Origin: Shinella sp. H4-D48
GTDB lineage: Bacteria; Pseudomonadota; Alphaproteobacteria; Rhizobiales; Rhizobiaceae
Length of the DNA stretch: 64,000 bases
Reading direction: 5' to 3'
Assembly (NCBI RefSeq): GCF_022637395.1
Contig: NZ_CP093337.1
Location: 372,001 to 436,000 of the forward strand
Notes under the pieces: generated by a model
What the model was told of the DNA's origin: nothing
The model's input: the letters and a program-made list of their open reading frames with translations, nothing else
Database searches by the model: none
In this document: positions 33,879-43,596 of the stretch, one piece after another
Position numbering within the stretch: position 1 is the stretch's first letter
How the letters are laid out: each line of letters starts with the position of its first letter
Program-made: the position numbers and the translations under genes

Positions 33879-34808
33879 TCAGGCCTTTTCGTCGGGAACG
33901 GGGCGTCCGAAGTTCGGCGCCGATGTATCCTGACCCGCGTCGATGATCGAGCGGCGGATGGCGCGGGTGCGGGTGAAGAGATCGAAGAGCTTTTCCCCGT
34001 CGCCCCAGCGGATGGCGCGCTGCAGATAGGCCAGGTCCTCCGAGAAGCGGGCGAGCATTTCGAGGATCGCGTCCTTGTTGTGCAGGCACACGTCCCGCCA
34101 CATGGTCGGATCTGAGGCGGCAAGGCGCGTGAAATCGCGAAAGCCGGATGCGGAATATTTGATGACCTCCGATTCGGTGACCGTCTCCAGGTCGTCGGCG
34201 GTGCCGACGATGTTGTAGGCGATGATATGCGGCAGGTGCGAAACGATGGCGAGCACCTTGTCGTGGTGTTCCATGTCCATCTCGTCCACTTTCGAGCCGA
34301 GCGCCTCCCAGAAGGCGGCGAGCCTGCGCTTGGCGTCCTTGTCGGTGCCGTGCACGGGGGTCAGGATGCACCAGCGGCCCTGGAAGAGCTCGGCAAAGCC
34401 GGCGTCCGGGCCGGAATGCTCCGTACCCGCCAGCGGGTGGCCGGGGATGAAATGCACGCCCTTGGGGATATGCGGCAGCATCTGCGTCACGACGGATGCT
34501 TTGGTGGAGCCGACATCGGTGACGATGGCGCCCTGCTTGAGGTGCGGTGCGATCGCCTCTGCGACCTTGCCGGACGCGCCGACAGGAACCGAGACGATGA
34601 CGAGATCGGCGCCCTCGACGGCCTCGCCGGCGTCGAGCACGTAGTCGGTGCCGAGGTCAAGCTCGCGGGCGCGGTCCAGCGTCTCCTGGCTGCGGCTGGA
34701 GATGACGACGGATGTGGCAAGGCCCTTGAGCTTGACCGCGCGGGCGATGGACGAGCCGATGAGGCCGATGCCGATCAGTGCGATCTTGTCGAAATGTCCG
34801 TCCGTCAT
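33879..34808 (-). CDS. tyrC: Prephenate/arogenate dehydrogenase
   Basis: The 309-residue NAD(P)-dependent enzyme of tyrosine synthesis has the nucleotide-binding motif GIGLIGSSIARAV at the N-terminus, GSTKASVV and the catalytic/substrate region FIPGHPLAGTEHSGPDAGF. The C-terminal dimerisation domain has HDKVLAIVSHLPHIIAY with the conserved histidines. It lacks a chorismate mutase or ACT domain, like the cyclohexadienyl dehydrogenase TyrC of rhizobia. It lies 62 bp downstream of the methyltransferase gene on the same strand. Substrate preference between prephenate and arogenate cannot be told. Confidence 0.92.
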   Translation of the reverse strand: MTDGHFDKIALIGIGLIGSSIARAVKLKGLATSVVISSRSQETLDRARELDLGTDYVLDAGEAVEGADLVIVSVPVGASGKVAEAIAPHLKQGAIVTDVGSTKASVVTQMLPHIPKGVHFIPGHPLAGTEHSGPDAGFAELFQGRWCILTPVHGTDKDAKRRLAAFWEALGSKVDEMDMEHHDKVLAIVSHLPHIIAYNIVGTADDLETVTESEVIKYSASGFRDFTRLAASDPTMWRDVCLHNKDAILEMLARFSEDLAYLQRAIRWGDGEKLFDLFTRTRAIRRSIIDAGQDTSAPNFGRPVPDEKA

Positions 34809-34870
34809 GATGTCTCGCCTTTAGCTCTTTCCCGCCCGTCTAACGGGCAGGCCCGCTTTTGTCGAGAGGA

Positions 34871-35620
34871 TCAGCGCGGCAGGCGGTCGCGCGTGGTCGG
34901 CACGCCTTGGGGCGCCAGCACGGGAACGAAGACGCGACGTGATGCGCGCGCGGCAACCGGGAGGCCCTGGTAAAGCCGCTTCTGCGCCTCCACCACGATG
35001 ACGCCGGAGAACATCGGCCACAGCATGCGGCCCAGCCGTTCGAAAGCGCCGCGCAGCTTCTGCACGCTGCGCAGCTTCGAGGGCGGAAAGAACAAGGCTT
35101 CCGCGGAGGCGCCGGGGGTGAAATTGGTCTCGCGCAGAAGCGCCGTCAGCTGGCCGCGCGAATAGGGACGGCCGGAGCCGAACGGCGTGTGCTCCATGCG
35201 GGCCCATACGCCACGCCGGTTGGGCACAACGATGACGAGGCGGCCGCCGGGTGACAGGACGCGCCACAGCTCCTTCATGGTCTCGCGTGGGTTTTCGGCG
35301 AATTCAAGCGAATGCACCATCAAGATTCGGTCGACGGAGGAATCCGGCAGCGGCAACTCCTCGTCGAAGACGAGCGCGGTGGCCGACATCTCTCCCGCGG
35401 GCCAGTTCACAGCGCCCTGACCAGCCGGCATGAAGGCGAAGGTACGTTCGGTATCGGCACGGAACCGGTCGAGATAGGGCACGGCATAGCCAAGGCCGAC
35501 CAGCCGCTCGTCCGGCAGGCGCGCCCAGAGCGAAGCGAGCGCCATGGAGATGGAATGGTCGGCGAGGCGGCCAAGCGACGAATGGTAGAACTCACGGAGG
35601 TCAACGATATCTGCATGCAT
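34871..35620 (-). CDS. Class I SAM-dependent methyltransferase
   Basis: The 249-residue protein has the Methyltransf_11-type core. Motif I (LVGLGYAVPYLDRF) is atypical, with an alanine-valine after the glycine. The acidic residue of motif II is followed by LPLPDSSVDRILMVHSLEF (motif III/IV), and the post-core reads ELWRVLSPGGRLVIVVPNR. The C-terminus is basic. The start at 35620 gives the family N-terminus MHADIVDLREFYHS. The substrate is unknown. It is divergent from gloB with 103 bp between starts; this opposite pairing recurs in related genomes. Confidence 0.85.
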   Translation of the reverse strand: MHADIVDLREFYHSSLGRLADHSISMALASLWARLPDERLVGLGYAVPYLDRFRADTERTFAFMPAGQGAVNWPAGEMSATALVFDEELPLPDSSVDRILMVHSLEFAENPRETMKELWRVLSPGGRLVIVVPNRRGVWARMEHTPFGSGRPYSRGQLTALLRETNFTPGASAEALFFPPSKLRSVQKLRGAFERLGRMLWPMFSGVIVVEAQKRLYQGLPVAARASRRVFVPVLAPQGVPTTRDRLPR

Positions 35621-35723
35621 GGCAAGGATGTTAGCGATGGGCCGGTAGACTTCAAGGGCGATTGCCTTACATTCGCCCCGACCGATGCCCCGTGAATGAC
35701 CCCGTGAATACAAGGACTGCGCC

Positions 35724-36488
35724 ATGACCCCGCTCGAAATCGAACTCTTTTCCTGCCGCAGCGACAATTTCGGCGTGCTCGTGCACGACCCGGCGACGGG
35801 GGAAACGGCGAGCATCGATGCGCCGGAGGAGCAGGCGATCCTCGATGCGCTTGCCCGGCGCGGCTGGACGCTCAGCCACATCTTCACCACCCATCATCAT
35901 CAGGATCATGTGGAGGCGAACGGCGCGCTCAAGGCGCGTTTCGGCGCGACGATCATCGGCCCGGCGCATGAAGCCATACCGGGTCTCGACCGCAAGGTTG
36001 AGGGCGGCGACAGCTTCACCTTCGCCGGCCGGCCTGTCGATGTCATCCTGACGCCCGGCCACACGCTCGGGCATATCTGCTTTCATCTGCCGCAGGACAA
36101 GCTGCTGTTTGCGGCCGATACGCTCTTTGCGCTCGGTTGCGGCCGGCTCTTCGAGGGAACGCCGGCGCAGATGTGGGATTCGCTTTCGAAGCTCGCGGCG
36201 CTGCCCGATGACACGGTGGTCTATTTCGGCCACGAATACACGCTATCCAATGCACGTTTCGCACTGACAGTCGATCCTGACAATGCCGCTCTGCGGGCTC
36301 GTGTCGAGGACGTGGAGGCCTTGCGGGCCAAAGATGCCTTCACGGCGCCGACAACGATCGGTCTGGAGAAGGCGACGAACCCCTTCCTGCGCGCGGCCGA
36401 CCCTGCTATCCGGCAACACCTCGGCATGAAGACGGCGAGCGACGCGGAAGTCTTTGCCGAGATCCGCGCCCGCAAGGACCGGTTCTGA
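35724..36488 (+). CDS. gloB: Hydroxyacylglutathione hydrolase (glyoxalase II)
   Basis: The 254-residue metallo-beta-lactamase-fold enzyme hydrolyses S-lactoylglutathione to lactate in methylglyoxal detoxification. The metal motif THHHQDH is at residues 56-62, the next histidine is in [12 protein letters not shown], the bridging aspartate in [17 protein letters not shown], and the last histidine in [13 protein letters not shown]. The C-terminal glutathione-binding domain ends with [12 protein letters not shown] and the usual [11 protein letters not shown]. Length and motifs are standard. It converges on the EamA gene with a 2-bp gap. Confidence 0.95.
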   Translation: MTPLEIELFSCRSDNFGVLVHDPATGETASIDAPEEQAILDALARRGWTLSHIFTTHHHQDHVEANGALKARFGATIIGPAHEAIPGLDRKVEGGDSFTFAGRPVDVILTPGHTLGHICFHLPQDKLLFAADTLFALGCGRLFEGTPAQMWDSLSKLAALPDDTVVYFGHEYTLSNARFALTVDPDNAALRARVEDVEALRAKDAFTAPTTIGLEKATNPFLRAADPAIRQHLGMKTASDAEVFAEIRARKDRF

Positions 36489-36490
36489 AA

Positions 36491-37372
36491 TCAGGCCGGT
36501 TTAACGGCCGTTTTGCGGAGGATCATGTCCTTGGCGGCCAGCATCGCGCCGCCTGTCACGAGCAGGCAGGCGATGCCGATGCTGAGCGACGGTTCGGCGA
36601 AACCGGACACGATGAGCACCAGCGTCGAAAGAAGCGGCGCGCTGTAGCTGGCTGCGCCAAGGATCTGGATATCGCCGTTCTTCACGCCGAAATCCCAGGC
36701 ATAGAAGGCAGCCCCCACGGGCAGCAGGCCCAGGCCGGCGACGGCTAGCCATTCGGATCCGGTCTGCGGCCAGACCGTCGTCTCGAGCGCCAGATGGCAC
36801 ACCAGGGACAGGATGGACGTCGCGATGCAGAAACCGGTCACCACATCCGTCGAGACCGCTTCGAAACGCCGGGTAATGAGCGAATAGCCTGCCCAGGTGA
36901 AGGCGCAGAGAAAGGCGGCGCCGTAGCCGACAAGATAGGCGCTGTCGAAGGAAACGCCGTTGCGCCCCACGATGAGCGCAGTGCCGCCCAGGCCCAGCAG
37001 CGTGCCGAGAATATGGTTCCATTTCAGGCGCTCGCCCGGAAGCAGCGCGGAGCCGGTGACGATGAGGAGCGGCCAGAGATAAGCGATCAGGCTGGCCTCG
37101 ACGGCCGGCGCGTTGCGCAGTGCGGTGAAGTAGAGGAAATGATAGCCGAACAGGCCGAGGATGCCGGTCATCCACACCTTGGCCGGCTGCCTGAGCAGAC
37201 GCACGCGCTCAGGCCGGGCCAGCAGCACCACGATGCCGGGCAGACTGCCGATGAGAAAGCAGATCGCCGAAAGCTGGAAAGGCGGCATTTTGCCGGATGC
37301 CGCGGTCAACAGCGCAAGCAGCGCCCACATCAGGATCGCGGTAAAGCCGACCAGGGTTGCACGCGTCTTCAA
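36491..37372 (-). CDS. EamA/DMT-superfamily transporter (YddG-like)
   Basis: The 293-residue protein has ten predicted helices in two EamA repeats. TALRNAPAVEASLIAYLWPL is the conserved helix 3-4 region, and GAASYSAPLLSTLVLIVSG the matching part of the second repeat. The pattern resembles YddG-type aromatic amino acid exporters more than RhaT. The start is a TTG with GGAG nine bases upstream. The substrate is unproven. It lies 46 bp upstream of the DUF3108 gene's end on the same strand. Confidence 0.82.
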   Translation of the reverse strand: MKTRATLVGFTAILMWALLALLTAASGKMPPFQLSAICFLIGSLPGIVVLLARPERVRLLRQPAKVWMTGILGLFGYHFLYFTALRNAPAVEASLIAYLWPLLIVTGSALLPGERLKWNHILGTLLGLGGTALIVGRNGVSFDSAYLVGYGAAFLCAFTWAGYSLITRRFEAVSTDVVTGFCIATSILSLVCHLALETTVWPQTGSEWLAVAGLGLLPVGAAFYAWDFGVKNGDIQILGAASYSAPLLSTLVLIVSGFAEPSLSIGIACLLVTGGAMLAAKDMILRKTAVKPA

Positions 37373-37418
37373 GGCCGATGTCTCCGGTCTGCCGAGCGGG
37401 GCTCGATCGACCGAAGGC

Positions 37419-38195
37419 TCAGTCGCCGAAGCGGGTGGCCGATACGGTGACGGGACCGAGCTTGGTCGGAATCTTCACATAAACAGGAGCATATACATTC
37501 GCAGCCTCGGCCTTGGCAAACCAGATTTCCATCGTGCTCAGCCGGCGCAGATATTCCACGTCCTCGCGGCCCTTCCTGTAGCCGGATTTCGGGATGAAGC
37601 GAATGCCGCAGACCGTGACCTCGCCCGCAAAGCCCTTGGTGGTATAGGACCGGGTGCCCTTGGACGTCAGGCGCAGGTCGAGACGCGATTCGCCATCGAA
37701 GATCGGCAGGGTCTTGGGGCAGATGCGGTTGCCGGCGGGAATGATGAGGCCGGAAATCGGGTCCAGCACTGCGCGCATATCGGCGGTGGAAACCGGCACC
37801 CAGTTTTCCGGCTTCTTGCGCGGCGGCATCATGCTGGCATTGACGACATTGCCGTTGCGGAAGGTGACGTCGATGGCCCGGCCGCGCTTGCCGCTCTGGT
37901 AGTTGACCGAGTAAGACGTCGCGCGCAGCCTGTCGCGGCTGACGATGCCCGAGACTGAGGTCGTGCCCTTCGTCCTGGCAAAGATATCGGCAAGGCCGGC
38001 GGAGCTCATGCTGCCGGAAATGGAATAGCGCCGTCCGTCAAAGGCGGATTGGAAGCTCGCCGTCGCCACTGGAAGGCCGGAAAGGCGGATGCTGTAGTCC
38101 GTGCGATGCAGGATTTCTTCCGCCGAAACGGGTGCCGCGCTCACCGTCAAGGCAAGCGACGCGACCGCACCGGCAACCCAACCCTGCTTGTTCAT
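37419..38195 (-). CDS. DUF3108 domain-containing periplasmic protein
   Basis: The 258-residue secreted protein has a signal peptide with cleavage after PVSA (about residue 25). The mature part is a beta-rich DUF3108 domain: YSIRLSGLPVATASFQSAF, GLADIFARTKGTTSVSG, VLDPISGLIIP and the C-terminal YLRRLSTMEIWFAKAEAANVYAPV, where the predicted ligand-facing residues of the family lie. The domain is lipocalin-like and thought to act in the envelope. GGGAG lies 7 bases before the ATG at 38195. It is divergent from rpmB. Confidence 0.85.
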   Translation of the reverse strand: MNKQGWVAGAVASLALTVSAAPVSAEEILHRTDYSIRLSGLPVATASFQSAFDGRRYSISGSMSSAGLADIFARTKGTTSVSGIVSRDRLRATSYSVNYQSGKRGRAIDVTFRNGNVVNASMMPPRKKPENWVPVSTADMRAVLDPISGLIIPAGNRICPKTLPIFDGESRLDLRLTSKGTRSYTTKGFAGEVTVCGIRFIPKSGYRKGREDVEYLRRLSTMEIWFAKAEAANVYAPVYVKIPTKLGPVTVSATRFGD

Positions 38196-38332
38196 CTGGA
38201 CGCTCCCGTTCAAACGCTTCGCCTAGCCTGCCATTGCGGCGATTATACGCCGTGGAGAATTTCAGCGTGTTCTGCTATTCCCGCGAATCGTGTGGCTTGG
38301 CAACTGATTTCCAGCCTGTGCGCAGGTTTGGC

Positions 38333-38361
38333 TTGACGTCGCCGGTCAGTGTGACTATAGA
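38333..38361 (+). promoter_or_regulatory. Sigma70-type promoter of rpmB
   Basis: TTGACG (38333-38338) and TATAGA (38356-38361) are separated by 17 bp. The predicted start near 38368 leaves a leader of about 82 nt before the rpmB ATG. The 254-bp gap from 38196 to 38449 holds this promoter and nothing else recognisable. Confidence 0.65.
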
Positions 38362-38449
38362 ACCGCAACTTTCCAAAAAGGCCAGACGGACTGCGGCCGG
38401 TTTCGCTGCCGGAAACGTGTTGTCCTGAACAAGAACAAATAGGTGTACC

Positions 38450-38740
38450 ATGTCCCGTAGTTGCGAATTGACCGGCAAGGGCGTCCAGTCGGGCAACAAT
38501 GTGAGCCACGCAAACAACAAGACGAAGCGCAAGTTCCTGCCGAACCTGTGCAATGTCACGCTGATTTCCGACGCCCTCGGCCAGCGTTTCCGTCTTCGCG
38601 TTTCGGCTGCTGCCCTGCGCTCCGTCGAGCACCGCGGTGGCCTCGACGCCTTCCTTCTGAAGGCTGAAGAGAACGAACTGTCGATGCGCGCTCGTCTGCT
38701 GCGCCGCCAGATCGCCAAGAAGACCGCTGCTGCTGCCTGA
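38450..38740 (+). CDS. rpmB: 50S ribosomal protein L28
   Basis: The 96-residue ribosomal protein begins [20 protein letters not shown], followed by the basic [10 protein letters not shown] and [21 protein letters not shown]. Alphaproteobacterial L28 proteins have this longer C-terminal helix. It lacks the paired CxxC zinc motif (only one early Cys), so it appears to be the zinc-independent type. Its own strong promoter lies upstream. A hairpin follows 27 bp after the stop. Confidence 0.97.
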   Translation: MSRSCELTGKGVQSGNNVSHANNKTKRKFLPNLCNVTLISDALGQRFRLRVSAAALRSVEHRGGLDAFLLKAEENELSMRARLLRRQIAKKTAAAA

Positions 38741-38766
38741 TTCCAGGCGCTGAGCAAACGTATTCT

Positions 38767-38803
38767 CATTGAGGCTTGGCCGTTCATCGGGCAGGCCTCA
38801 ATG
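38767..38803 (+). terminator. Hairpin downstream of rpmB
   Basis: A perfect 9-bp stem (CATTGAGGC with GCCTCAATG) encloses a 19-nt loop and has no T-run after it. It may act as the rpmB 3' end or as part of the leader of the queuosine-precursor transporter. Confidence 0.5.
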
Positions 38804-38829
38804 CGTTGAGAGAATCATTGTCAATCCAA

Positions 38830-38859
38830 CTGGTGGCATCACCCAGGATAAAAAAATGC
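38830..38859 (+). promoter_or_regulatory. Candidate preQ1-I riboswitch over the start of the queuosine-precursor transporter
   Basis: The sequence fits the H-type pseudoknot of preQ1-I. Stem P1 is CTGG (38830-38833) with CCAG (38843-38846). A loop GGCATCA follows, then C38842 in the place of the ligand-pairing cytosine. The tail is the A-rich GATAAAAAA. P2 would pair loop GCAT (38836-38839) with ATGC (38856-38859), which includes the start codon. The Shine-Dalgarno AGGA (38845-38848) overlaps the 3' strand of P1. Ligand binding would thus hide both ribosome signals. The downstream gene is the expected target. Confirmation needs a covariance-model search. Confidence 0.55.
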
Positions 38860-39494
38860 AAGCGAACCGCATTACCCTTATCTATGTCCTCCTGATGACC
38901 GCCGTGGTCGTCGCCTCCAACGTGCTGGTGCAATACCCGCTGTCGGGAGAGCTGTTCGGCATCGCGCTTGGCGATCTCCTGACCTATGGCGCCTTCACCT
39001 ATCCCGTCGCCTTTCTCATCACCGACCTGACGAACCGGCAGTTCGGCCCGCGCGTTGCGCGCCGTGTCGTCGCCGCGGGTTTTGTGGTGGCGGTGGCCTT
39101 CTCGTTTGCCGTATCCATGCCGCGCATCGCGATTGCCTCGGGCTCGGCGTTCCTGGCCGGCCAGTTGCTCGATATCGCTGTCTTCAACCGGCTGCGCAGG
39201 CAGAGCTGGTGGCGCGCGCCGCTGATCGCCTCGCTGATCGGCTCGGTTCTGGACACGGTGATCTTCTTTTCCTTCGCCTTTGCGCCGGTCTTCTCGATCT
39301 TCGGGCCGAATGATGATTTCGCGATCGCCTGGGCGCCGGTTCTCGGCATCTTCCATGCCGAGGCTCCCCGATGGATTTCCTGGGCGATGGGTGATTTCTC
39401 GGTGAAGGTGCTCGTCGGCGTGGTCATGCTGCTGCCCTATGGCGCGCTGATGACCAGGCTGAAGCCGATGCCGGGTATCGAAAAAGCGGTCTGA
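38856..39494 (+). CDS. Queuosine precursor transporter (VUT family, YhhQ/COG1738)
   Basis: The 212-residue membrane protein has about six helices. The family signature TYPVAFLITDLTNRQFGP (the D-x-x-N after the second helix) is clear, followed by RVARRVVAAGF and SALIAS-type helices around SLIGSVLDTVIFFSFAF. YhhQ imports preQ0/preQ1 for salvage into queuosine. The ATG at 38856 lies after AGGA and inside the candidate riboswitch. A longer upstream frame lacks support. An intrinsic terminator follows. It links functionally with gluQ at 7.7 kb, which modifies queuosine in tRNA-Asp. Confidence 0.92.
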   Translation: MQANRITLIYVLLMTAVVVASNVLVQYPLSGELFGIALGDLLTYGAFTYPVAFLITDLTNRQFGPRVARRVVAAGFVVAVAFSFAVSMPRIAIASGSAFLAGQLLDIAVFNRLRRQSWWRAPLIASLIGSVLDTVIFFSFAFAPVFSIFGPNDDFAIAWAPVLGIFHAEAPRWISWAMGDFSVKVLVGVVMLLPYGALMTRLKPMPGIEKAV

Positions 39495-39517
39495 GAACCG
39501 TTCCTGACCAGATGACA

Positions 39518-39545
39518 GCCGTCCGCCGCGCGCGGGCGGCTTTTT
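39518..39545 (+). terminator. Rho-independent terminator of the queuosine-precursor transporter gene
   Basis: A 9-bp stem with one G-T pair (GCCGTCCGC with GCGGGCGGC) closes on loop CGCGC and is followed by five T. It lies 23 bp after the stop and just touches the end of the convergent gene. Confidence 0.85.
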
Positions 39546-40576
39546 CAATTGGGAAGACGGAATTCCAGCATCAGGTTGCGCTGGAGGATGGAGTGGTTGT
39601 CGTCGGAAACGACGATGATCCGGATATCGTCCGGCGCCATCACCACGACGTCCAGCCCCTCCATATTGTCGATCTGCTGGCTGAGATCGGCATCGATCAG
39701 CACTTCGCCATCGACGACCGCGCCAGGCCGGATCGTATCGCCGTCGATACGGCGGATGCGCATACCCATGCCGTCTGCCAGGCGGAACCGCCGCTCCAGG
39801 ACGATCAGGTCACCGTTCGGCAGAAAAGCGCCGTCGGTGATGTCCCATGGGTCGTTGCGTTTGACGAAGAAGATGCCGGCACGCGGACCGGAAAGCACGG
39901 CGGCAAAGACATTGCCGTCGGGATCGAGGCTGCGTTCGGTGACTGTAACGAGCGCCGCACCGAGCGGCCCTGCCGCAGGCGACAGGGCAAGCGTCTCCAT
40001 GCCGCGGTTGAAGCGCAACTCCTTGGGGTCGATCAGGAAGGGTATGCGGCGCTTCGGCCGCGCTTCCATGAAGCCGGGATCCGGGTAGGCGTCGATCCGG
40101 TGATAGACCTCGAAGGAAACCAGCGCCTCGCCATCGACGAGTGCGAGGCCTTCGGCATCCATCCTGTTCTTGACGCGCTCGTCTTGGCCGTTGCGATCGA
40201 ACATGGACCGCGTTTTCACGTCGGTGATGCCGCTCAGCCGTCCGTCAGCATCCCGTTCGATACGGCCGGTCAGCCAATGCCCGGTATCGAGCACGGCGAC
40301 GAAGCTTTCGCGATCCTCGCGGAAACGAATGGCCGAGATGGAGCCAAGCAGATTGGTGCTTGAGGTGTAGCTGATGCCGCCGAGGAATTCGAGCTTGCCG
40401 AAGATGCGTTGGTCGGATCCGAGCATGAACCGCGAGAAGGCGCGGTTGACGACGGGAACATCGATGATGTCGGCTGCGGCCGGGCGCGCGGCTGGCAGGC
40501 AGAGGGCGGCGCAGAGAGCCGCACCTGCAAGCCGTTGCAGCAGGGATTGCCGGGCGGGCGTCAGCTTAGCCCGCAC
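39545..40576 (-). CDS. Secreted esterase-like activity of phytase family protein
   Basis: The 343-residue protein has an N-terminal signal peptide ([20 protein letters not shown], cleavage near PAAA) and one beta-propeller-like domain (PF13449 type, esterase-like activity of phytase). Family motifs are [21 protein letters not shown] near the start, [17 protein letters not shown], and [18 protein letters not shown]. The predicted start, GTG at 40576, overlaps the last codons of cobT, so expression is probably coupled. A TTG at 40627 is an alternative. The substrate is unknown. It is downstream of cobS-cobT, a stable rhizobial neighbourhood. Confidence 0.8.
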   Translation of the reverse strand: MRAKLTPARQSLLQRLAGAALCAALCLPAARPAAADIIDVPVVNRAFSRFMLGSDQRIFGKLEFLGGISYTSSTNLLGSISAIRFREDRESFVAVLDTGHWLTGRIERDADGRLSGITDVKTRSMFDRNGQDERVKNRMDAEGLALVDGEALVSFEVYHRIDAYPDPGFMEARPKRRIPFLIDPKELRFNRGMETLALSPAAGPLGAALVTVTERSLDPDGNVFAAVLSGPRAGIFFVKRNDPWDITDGAFLPNGDLIVLERRFRLADGMGMRIRRIDGDTIRPGAVVDGEVLIDADLSQQIDNMEGLDVVVMAPDDIRIIVVSDDNHSILQRNLMLEFRLPN

Positions 40577-42464
40577 GGCGGCGGGCCGGGCGGCTGCTTG
40601 TCGTCTCGTCGGCGAAGAGGGAAGCAAGCTGCTCCGTCATGGCACCGGCCAGTTCGTCTGCATCGACAATCGTGACGGCGCGGCGGTAGTAGCGCGTGAC
40701 GTCATGGCCGATGCCGATGGCCAGAAGCTCGACCGGCGAACGGGTCTCGATCTGTTCGATGACGGCGCGCAGGTGTCGCTCGAGATAATTGCCGGGGTTC
40801 ACCGAAAGCGTCGAATCATCGACCGGCGCGCCGTCGGAAATCATCATCAGGATGCGACGCTGCTCAGGCCGTGCCAGAAGACGATCATGCGCCCAGATCA
40901 GAGCTTCGCCGTCGATGTTTTCCTTGAGCAGGCCCTCACGCATCATCAGGCCGAGATTGCGGCGCGCGCGCCGCCACGGCGCATCGGCAGCCTTGTAGAC
41001 GATGTGGCGCAGGTCGTTGAGGCGGCCGGGCGATTGCGGCTTGCCACTGCCGAGCCACTTCTCGCGCGACTGGCCGCCCTTCCACGCCTTGGTGGTGAAG
41101 CCGAGGATTTCGACCTTCACGCCGCAGCGCTCCAGCGTGCGCGCGAGGATATCGGCGCAGGTGGCGGCAACGGTGATCGGCCGGCCGCGCATGGAGCCGG
41201 AATTGTCGATGAGCAGCGTCACGACCGTATCGCGGAAGGTCGTGTCCTTCTCGCGTTTGAAGGACAGCGGCTGCATCGGATCGATGATGATGCGCTGCAG
41301 TCGGGCGCTGTCGAGATAGCCTTCTTCAAGGTCGAATTCCCAGGCGCGGTTCTGCTGCGCCATCAGGCGGCGTTGCAGGCGGTTGGCGAGGCGGCCAACA
41401 GCGCCCTGGAGATGGGCGAGCTGCTTGTCGAGGAAGGCGCGCAGGCGGTCGAGCTCCGCTTCGTCGCACAGCTCTTCCGCGGTGATCGTCTCGTCGAATT
41501 CCTGCGTGAAGACCGTGTAGTCGACCTTCTCGTTGAAATCGGAGAACGGCTGGTTCGGGCGGCGGACTTCGCCGGGTTTGTCCGTCTCGTCGCCGTCGTC
41601 GTCGGCGAGGTCGTCGTCGGAGATTTCCGCGCCTTCCATCTCGCCTTCTTCCATCTGCTCGTCGGACGTTTCGTTTTCGTCGGCAGGGGCGCTGTCGTCG
41701 CCAGCCTCTTCCTGGCTGTCGCTGTCGTCCTGTTCGTCGCTGCGCGGCTGGTTCTCGTCCTCGGGCGTCTGGCTGTCGTCCGTCTCGGTCTCGTCGTCGC
41801 CGTACTGTTCGGCAACGTTCATCGACGCGAGCATGTTGCGCACGACGCGGGAAAAGGCCTGCTGGTCGTTGATGGCGGCCGTGAGGCCGTCCATGTCCTT
41901 GCCGGCCTTGTCTGTGATGAAATTGCGCCAGAGGTCGACCACCTGGCCGGCTGATGCCGGCGGGGCCTGCCCCGTCAGCTTCTCGCGCACCAGAAGCGCC
42001 ACGGCCTCCTCGAGCGGCGCATCGGCCTGACGGGTGATCGCGCCGAAATTGGCCTTGGCGTATTTTTCTGACAGCACGACGTTCAGGTTCTGCGCCATAC
42101 CCTGCATGCGGTTCGAACCGATCGCCTCGACACGCGCCTGCTCGACGGCATCGAAGATGGCGCGGGCATCCGCTCCCTGCGGCGACATGGTGGCGTGCAC
42201 GCGGGCGTCATGGCAGGCCTTGCGCAACGCCATGGAATCGCCGAGGCCGCGGGTGAGCGCGACTTCGGCCGGCGAGGGCCGCTTGCTCAGTTCCGGCAGG
42301 CGGATGCGCTCGCCCGTCATGCCCGGACGCTCGTTGGCGAAGGTGACCTCCACCTCCGCATCGCCGGAGACGGCGCGGACACAGCCCGTCACCGCGCGAC
42401 GGAACGGTTCCATATCGACCACGCCGCCGGGCCTCGGCTTCGAATTGTCTCCGCGAGATGCCAT
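40566..42464 (-). CDS. cobT: Aerobic cobaltochelatase subunit CobT
   Basis: The 632-residue CobT, with CobS (AAA+) and CobN, inserts cobalt into hydrogenobyrinic acid a,c-diamide in the aerobic cobalamin pathway. The N-terminal half ([15 protein letters not shown]-like region, [16 protein letters not shown]) is followed by a very acidic, low-complexity segment (about 220-300). The C-terminal VWA domain has MIDAS motif [11 protein letters not shown] and [16 protein letters not shown]. It lies 16 bp after cobS. The acidic segment is normal for CobT and explains the repetitive DNA here. Confidence 0.96.
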   Translation of the reverse strand: MASRGDNSKPRPGGVVDMEPFRRAVTGCVRAVSGDAEVEVTFANERPGMTGERIRLPELSKRPSPAEVALTRGLGDSMALRKACHDARVHATMSPQGADARAIFDAVEQARVEAIGSNRMQGMAQNLNVVLSEKYAKANFGAITRQADAPLEEAVALLVREKLTGQAPPASAGQVVDLWRNFITDKAGKDMDGLTAAINDQQAFSRVVRNMLASMNVAEQYGDDETETDDSQTPEDENQPRSDEQDDSDSQEEAGDDSAPADENETSDEQMEEGEMEGAEISDDDLADDDGDETDKPGEVRRPNQPFSDFNEKVDYTVFTQEFDETITAEELCDEAELDRLRAFLDKQLAHLQGAVGRLANRLQRRLMAQQNRAWEFDLEEGYLDSARLQRIIIDPMQPLSFKREKDTTFRDTVVTLLIDNSGSMRGRPITVAATCADILARTLERCGVKVEILGFTTKAWKGGQSREKWLGSGKPQSPGRLNDLRHIVYKAADAPWRRARRNLGLMMREGLLKENIDGEALIWAHDRLLARPEQRRILMMISDGAPVDDSTLSVNPGNYLERHLRAVIEQIETRSPVELLAIGIGHDVTRYYRRAVTIVDADELAGAMTEQLASLFADETTSSRPARRRAG

Positions 42465-42480
42465 GCGCTTCTACCGGGCC

Positions 42481-43479
42481 TTAGGCCGTGGCCTCCAGCA
42501 CGATGTTGGCCGCACTTTCCTTCAACTCGATGCCGAAGGCGCGCTGGTAGAGTTCGGCAACCAGCGTGCGTTCAAGCTCATCACACTTGTTGAGGAAGGT
42601 GACGCGGAAGGCGAAGGCGATATCACCGAAGATTTCGGCATTTTCTGCCCAGGTGATAACGGTACGCGGGCTCATGACCGTCGACAGGTCGCCGTTGATG
42701 AACGCTGCGCGGGTGAGATCGGCCACGCGCACCATGCGGGAGATCGTCTCGCGGCCGTCCTTACCGGCGGCAAGACGCTTCACCTTGGCGGCGACGATGT
42801 TCACTTCGTTGTCGTGCGGCAGATAGTTCAGCGTGGTGACGATCGACCAGCGGTCCATCTGCGCCTGGTTGATCTGCTGGGTGCCGTGATAGAGGCCCGT
42901 AGTATCGCCGAGGCCGACCGTGTTGGCGGTGGCGAACAGGCGGAAAGCGGGATGCGGGCGGATGACGCGGCTCTGGTCGAGCAGCGTCAGGCGGCCCGAC
43001 GATTCCAGAACGCGCTGAATGACGAACATGACGTCCGGGCGGCCTGCGTCGTATTCGTCGAAGACGAGCGCGACATTGTGCTGGTAGGCCCAGGGCAGGA
43101 TGCCGTCCTTGAACTCGGTGACCTGAAGGCCGTCCTTGACGACGATGGCGTCCTTGCCGACGAGGTCGATACGGCTGACATGGCTGTCGAGGTTGACGCG
43201 CACGCATGGCCAGTTGAGGCGGGCTGCGACCTGCTCGATATGGGTCGACTTGCCGGTGCCGTGATAGCCGGAAACCATGACGCGGCGGTTATGGGCAAAG
43301 CCTGCGAGGATCGCCAGCGTGGTTTCGCGGTCGAACAGGTAGTCCGGATCGAGATCCGGCACATAGGCGTCCGCCTTGGAGTAGGCCGGGACCCGCAGGT
43401 CCGTATCAATGCCGAAAACCTCCCGTACGGAAACCGTGGTGTCCGGGAGGTTGGAAATATCGATATCCATCTTGCTCAT
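42481..43479 (-). CDS. cobS: Aerobic cobaltochelatase subunit CobS
   Basis: The 332-residue AAA+ ATPase forms the motor of the CobNST chelatase. Walker A is [10 protein letters not shown] (residues 71-80), Walker [13 protein letters not shown], followed by sensor-like [19 protein letters not shown] and NQAQMDRW. This is the MoxR-like CobS pattern. The ATG at 43479 has GGAG five bases upstream. Longer frames begin in non-conserved sequence. It is the first gene of the cobS-cobT-esterase run; cobN is not in the window. Confidence 0.96.
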   Translation of the reverse strand: MSKMDIDISNLPDTTVSVREVFGIDTDLRVPAYSKADAYVPDLDPDYLFDRETTLAILAGFAHNRRVMVSGYHGTGKSTHIEQVAARLNWPCVRVNLDSHVSRIDLVGKDAIVVKDGLQVTEFKDGILPWAYQHNVALVFDEYDAGRPDVMFVIQRVLESSGRLTLLDQSRVIRPHPAFRLFATANTVGLGDTTGLYHGTQQINQAQMDRWSIVTTLNYLPHDNEVNIVAAKVKRLAAGKDGRETISRMVRVADLTRAAFINGDLSTVMSPRTVITWAENAEIFGDIAFAFRVTFLNKCDELERTLVAELYQRAFGIELKESAANIVLEATA

Positions 43480-43596
43480 CACGTCTCCGCGGGCGGCGGG
43501 CTCTCCTCCACCCAAATGTCTGTTGCCGGCGATGCTCGTCTGTTTCGACCGCATTCATGCGATGCCCGGCGGGAATCCGCCCGACTGCAAAATGCT

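Noticed and set aside
41581-41820. Repetitive GTC/GTCGTC DNA resembling a tandem repeat array
   Set aside because: It encodes the acidic Asp/Glu-rich linker normal in CobT, in frame.
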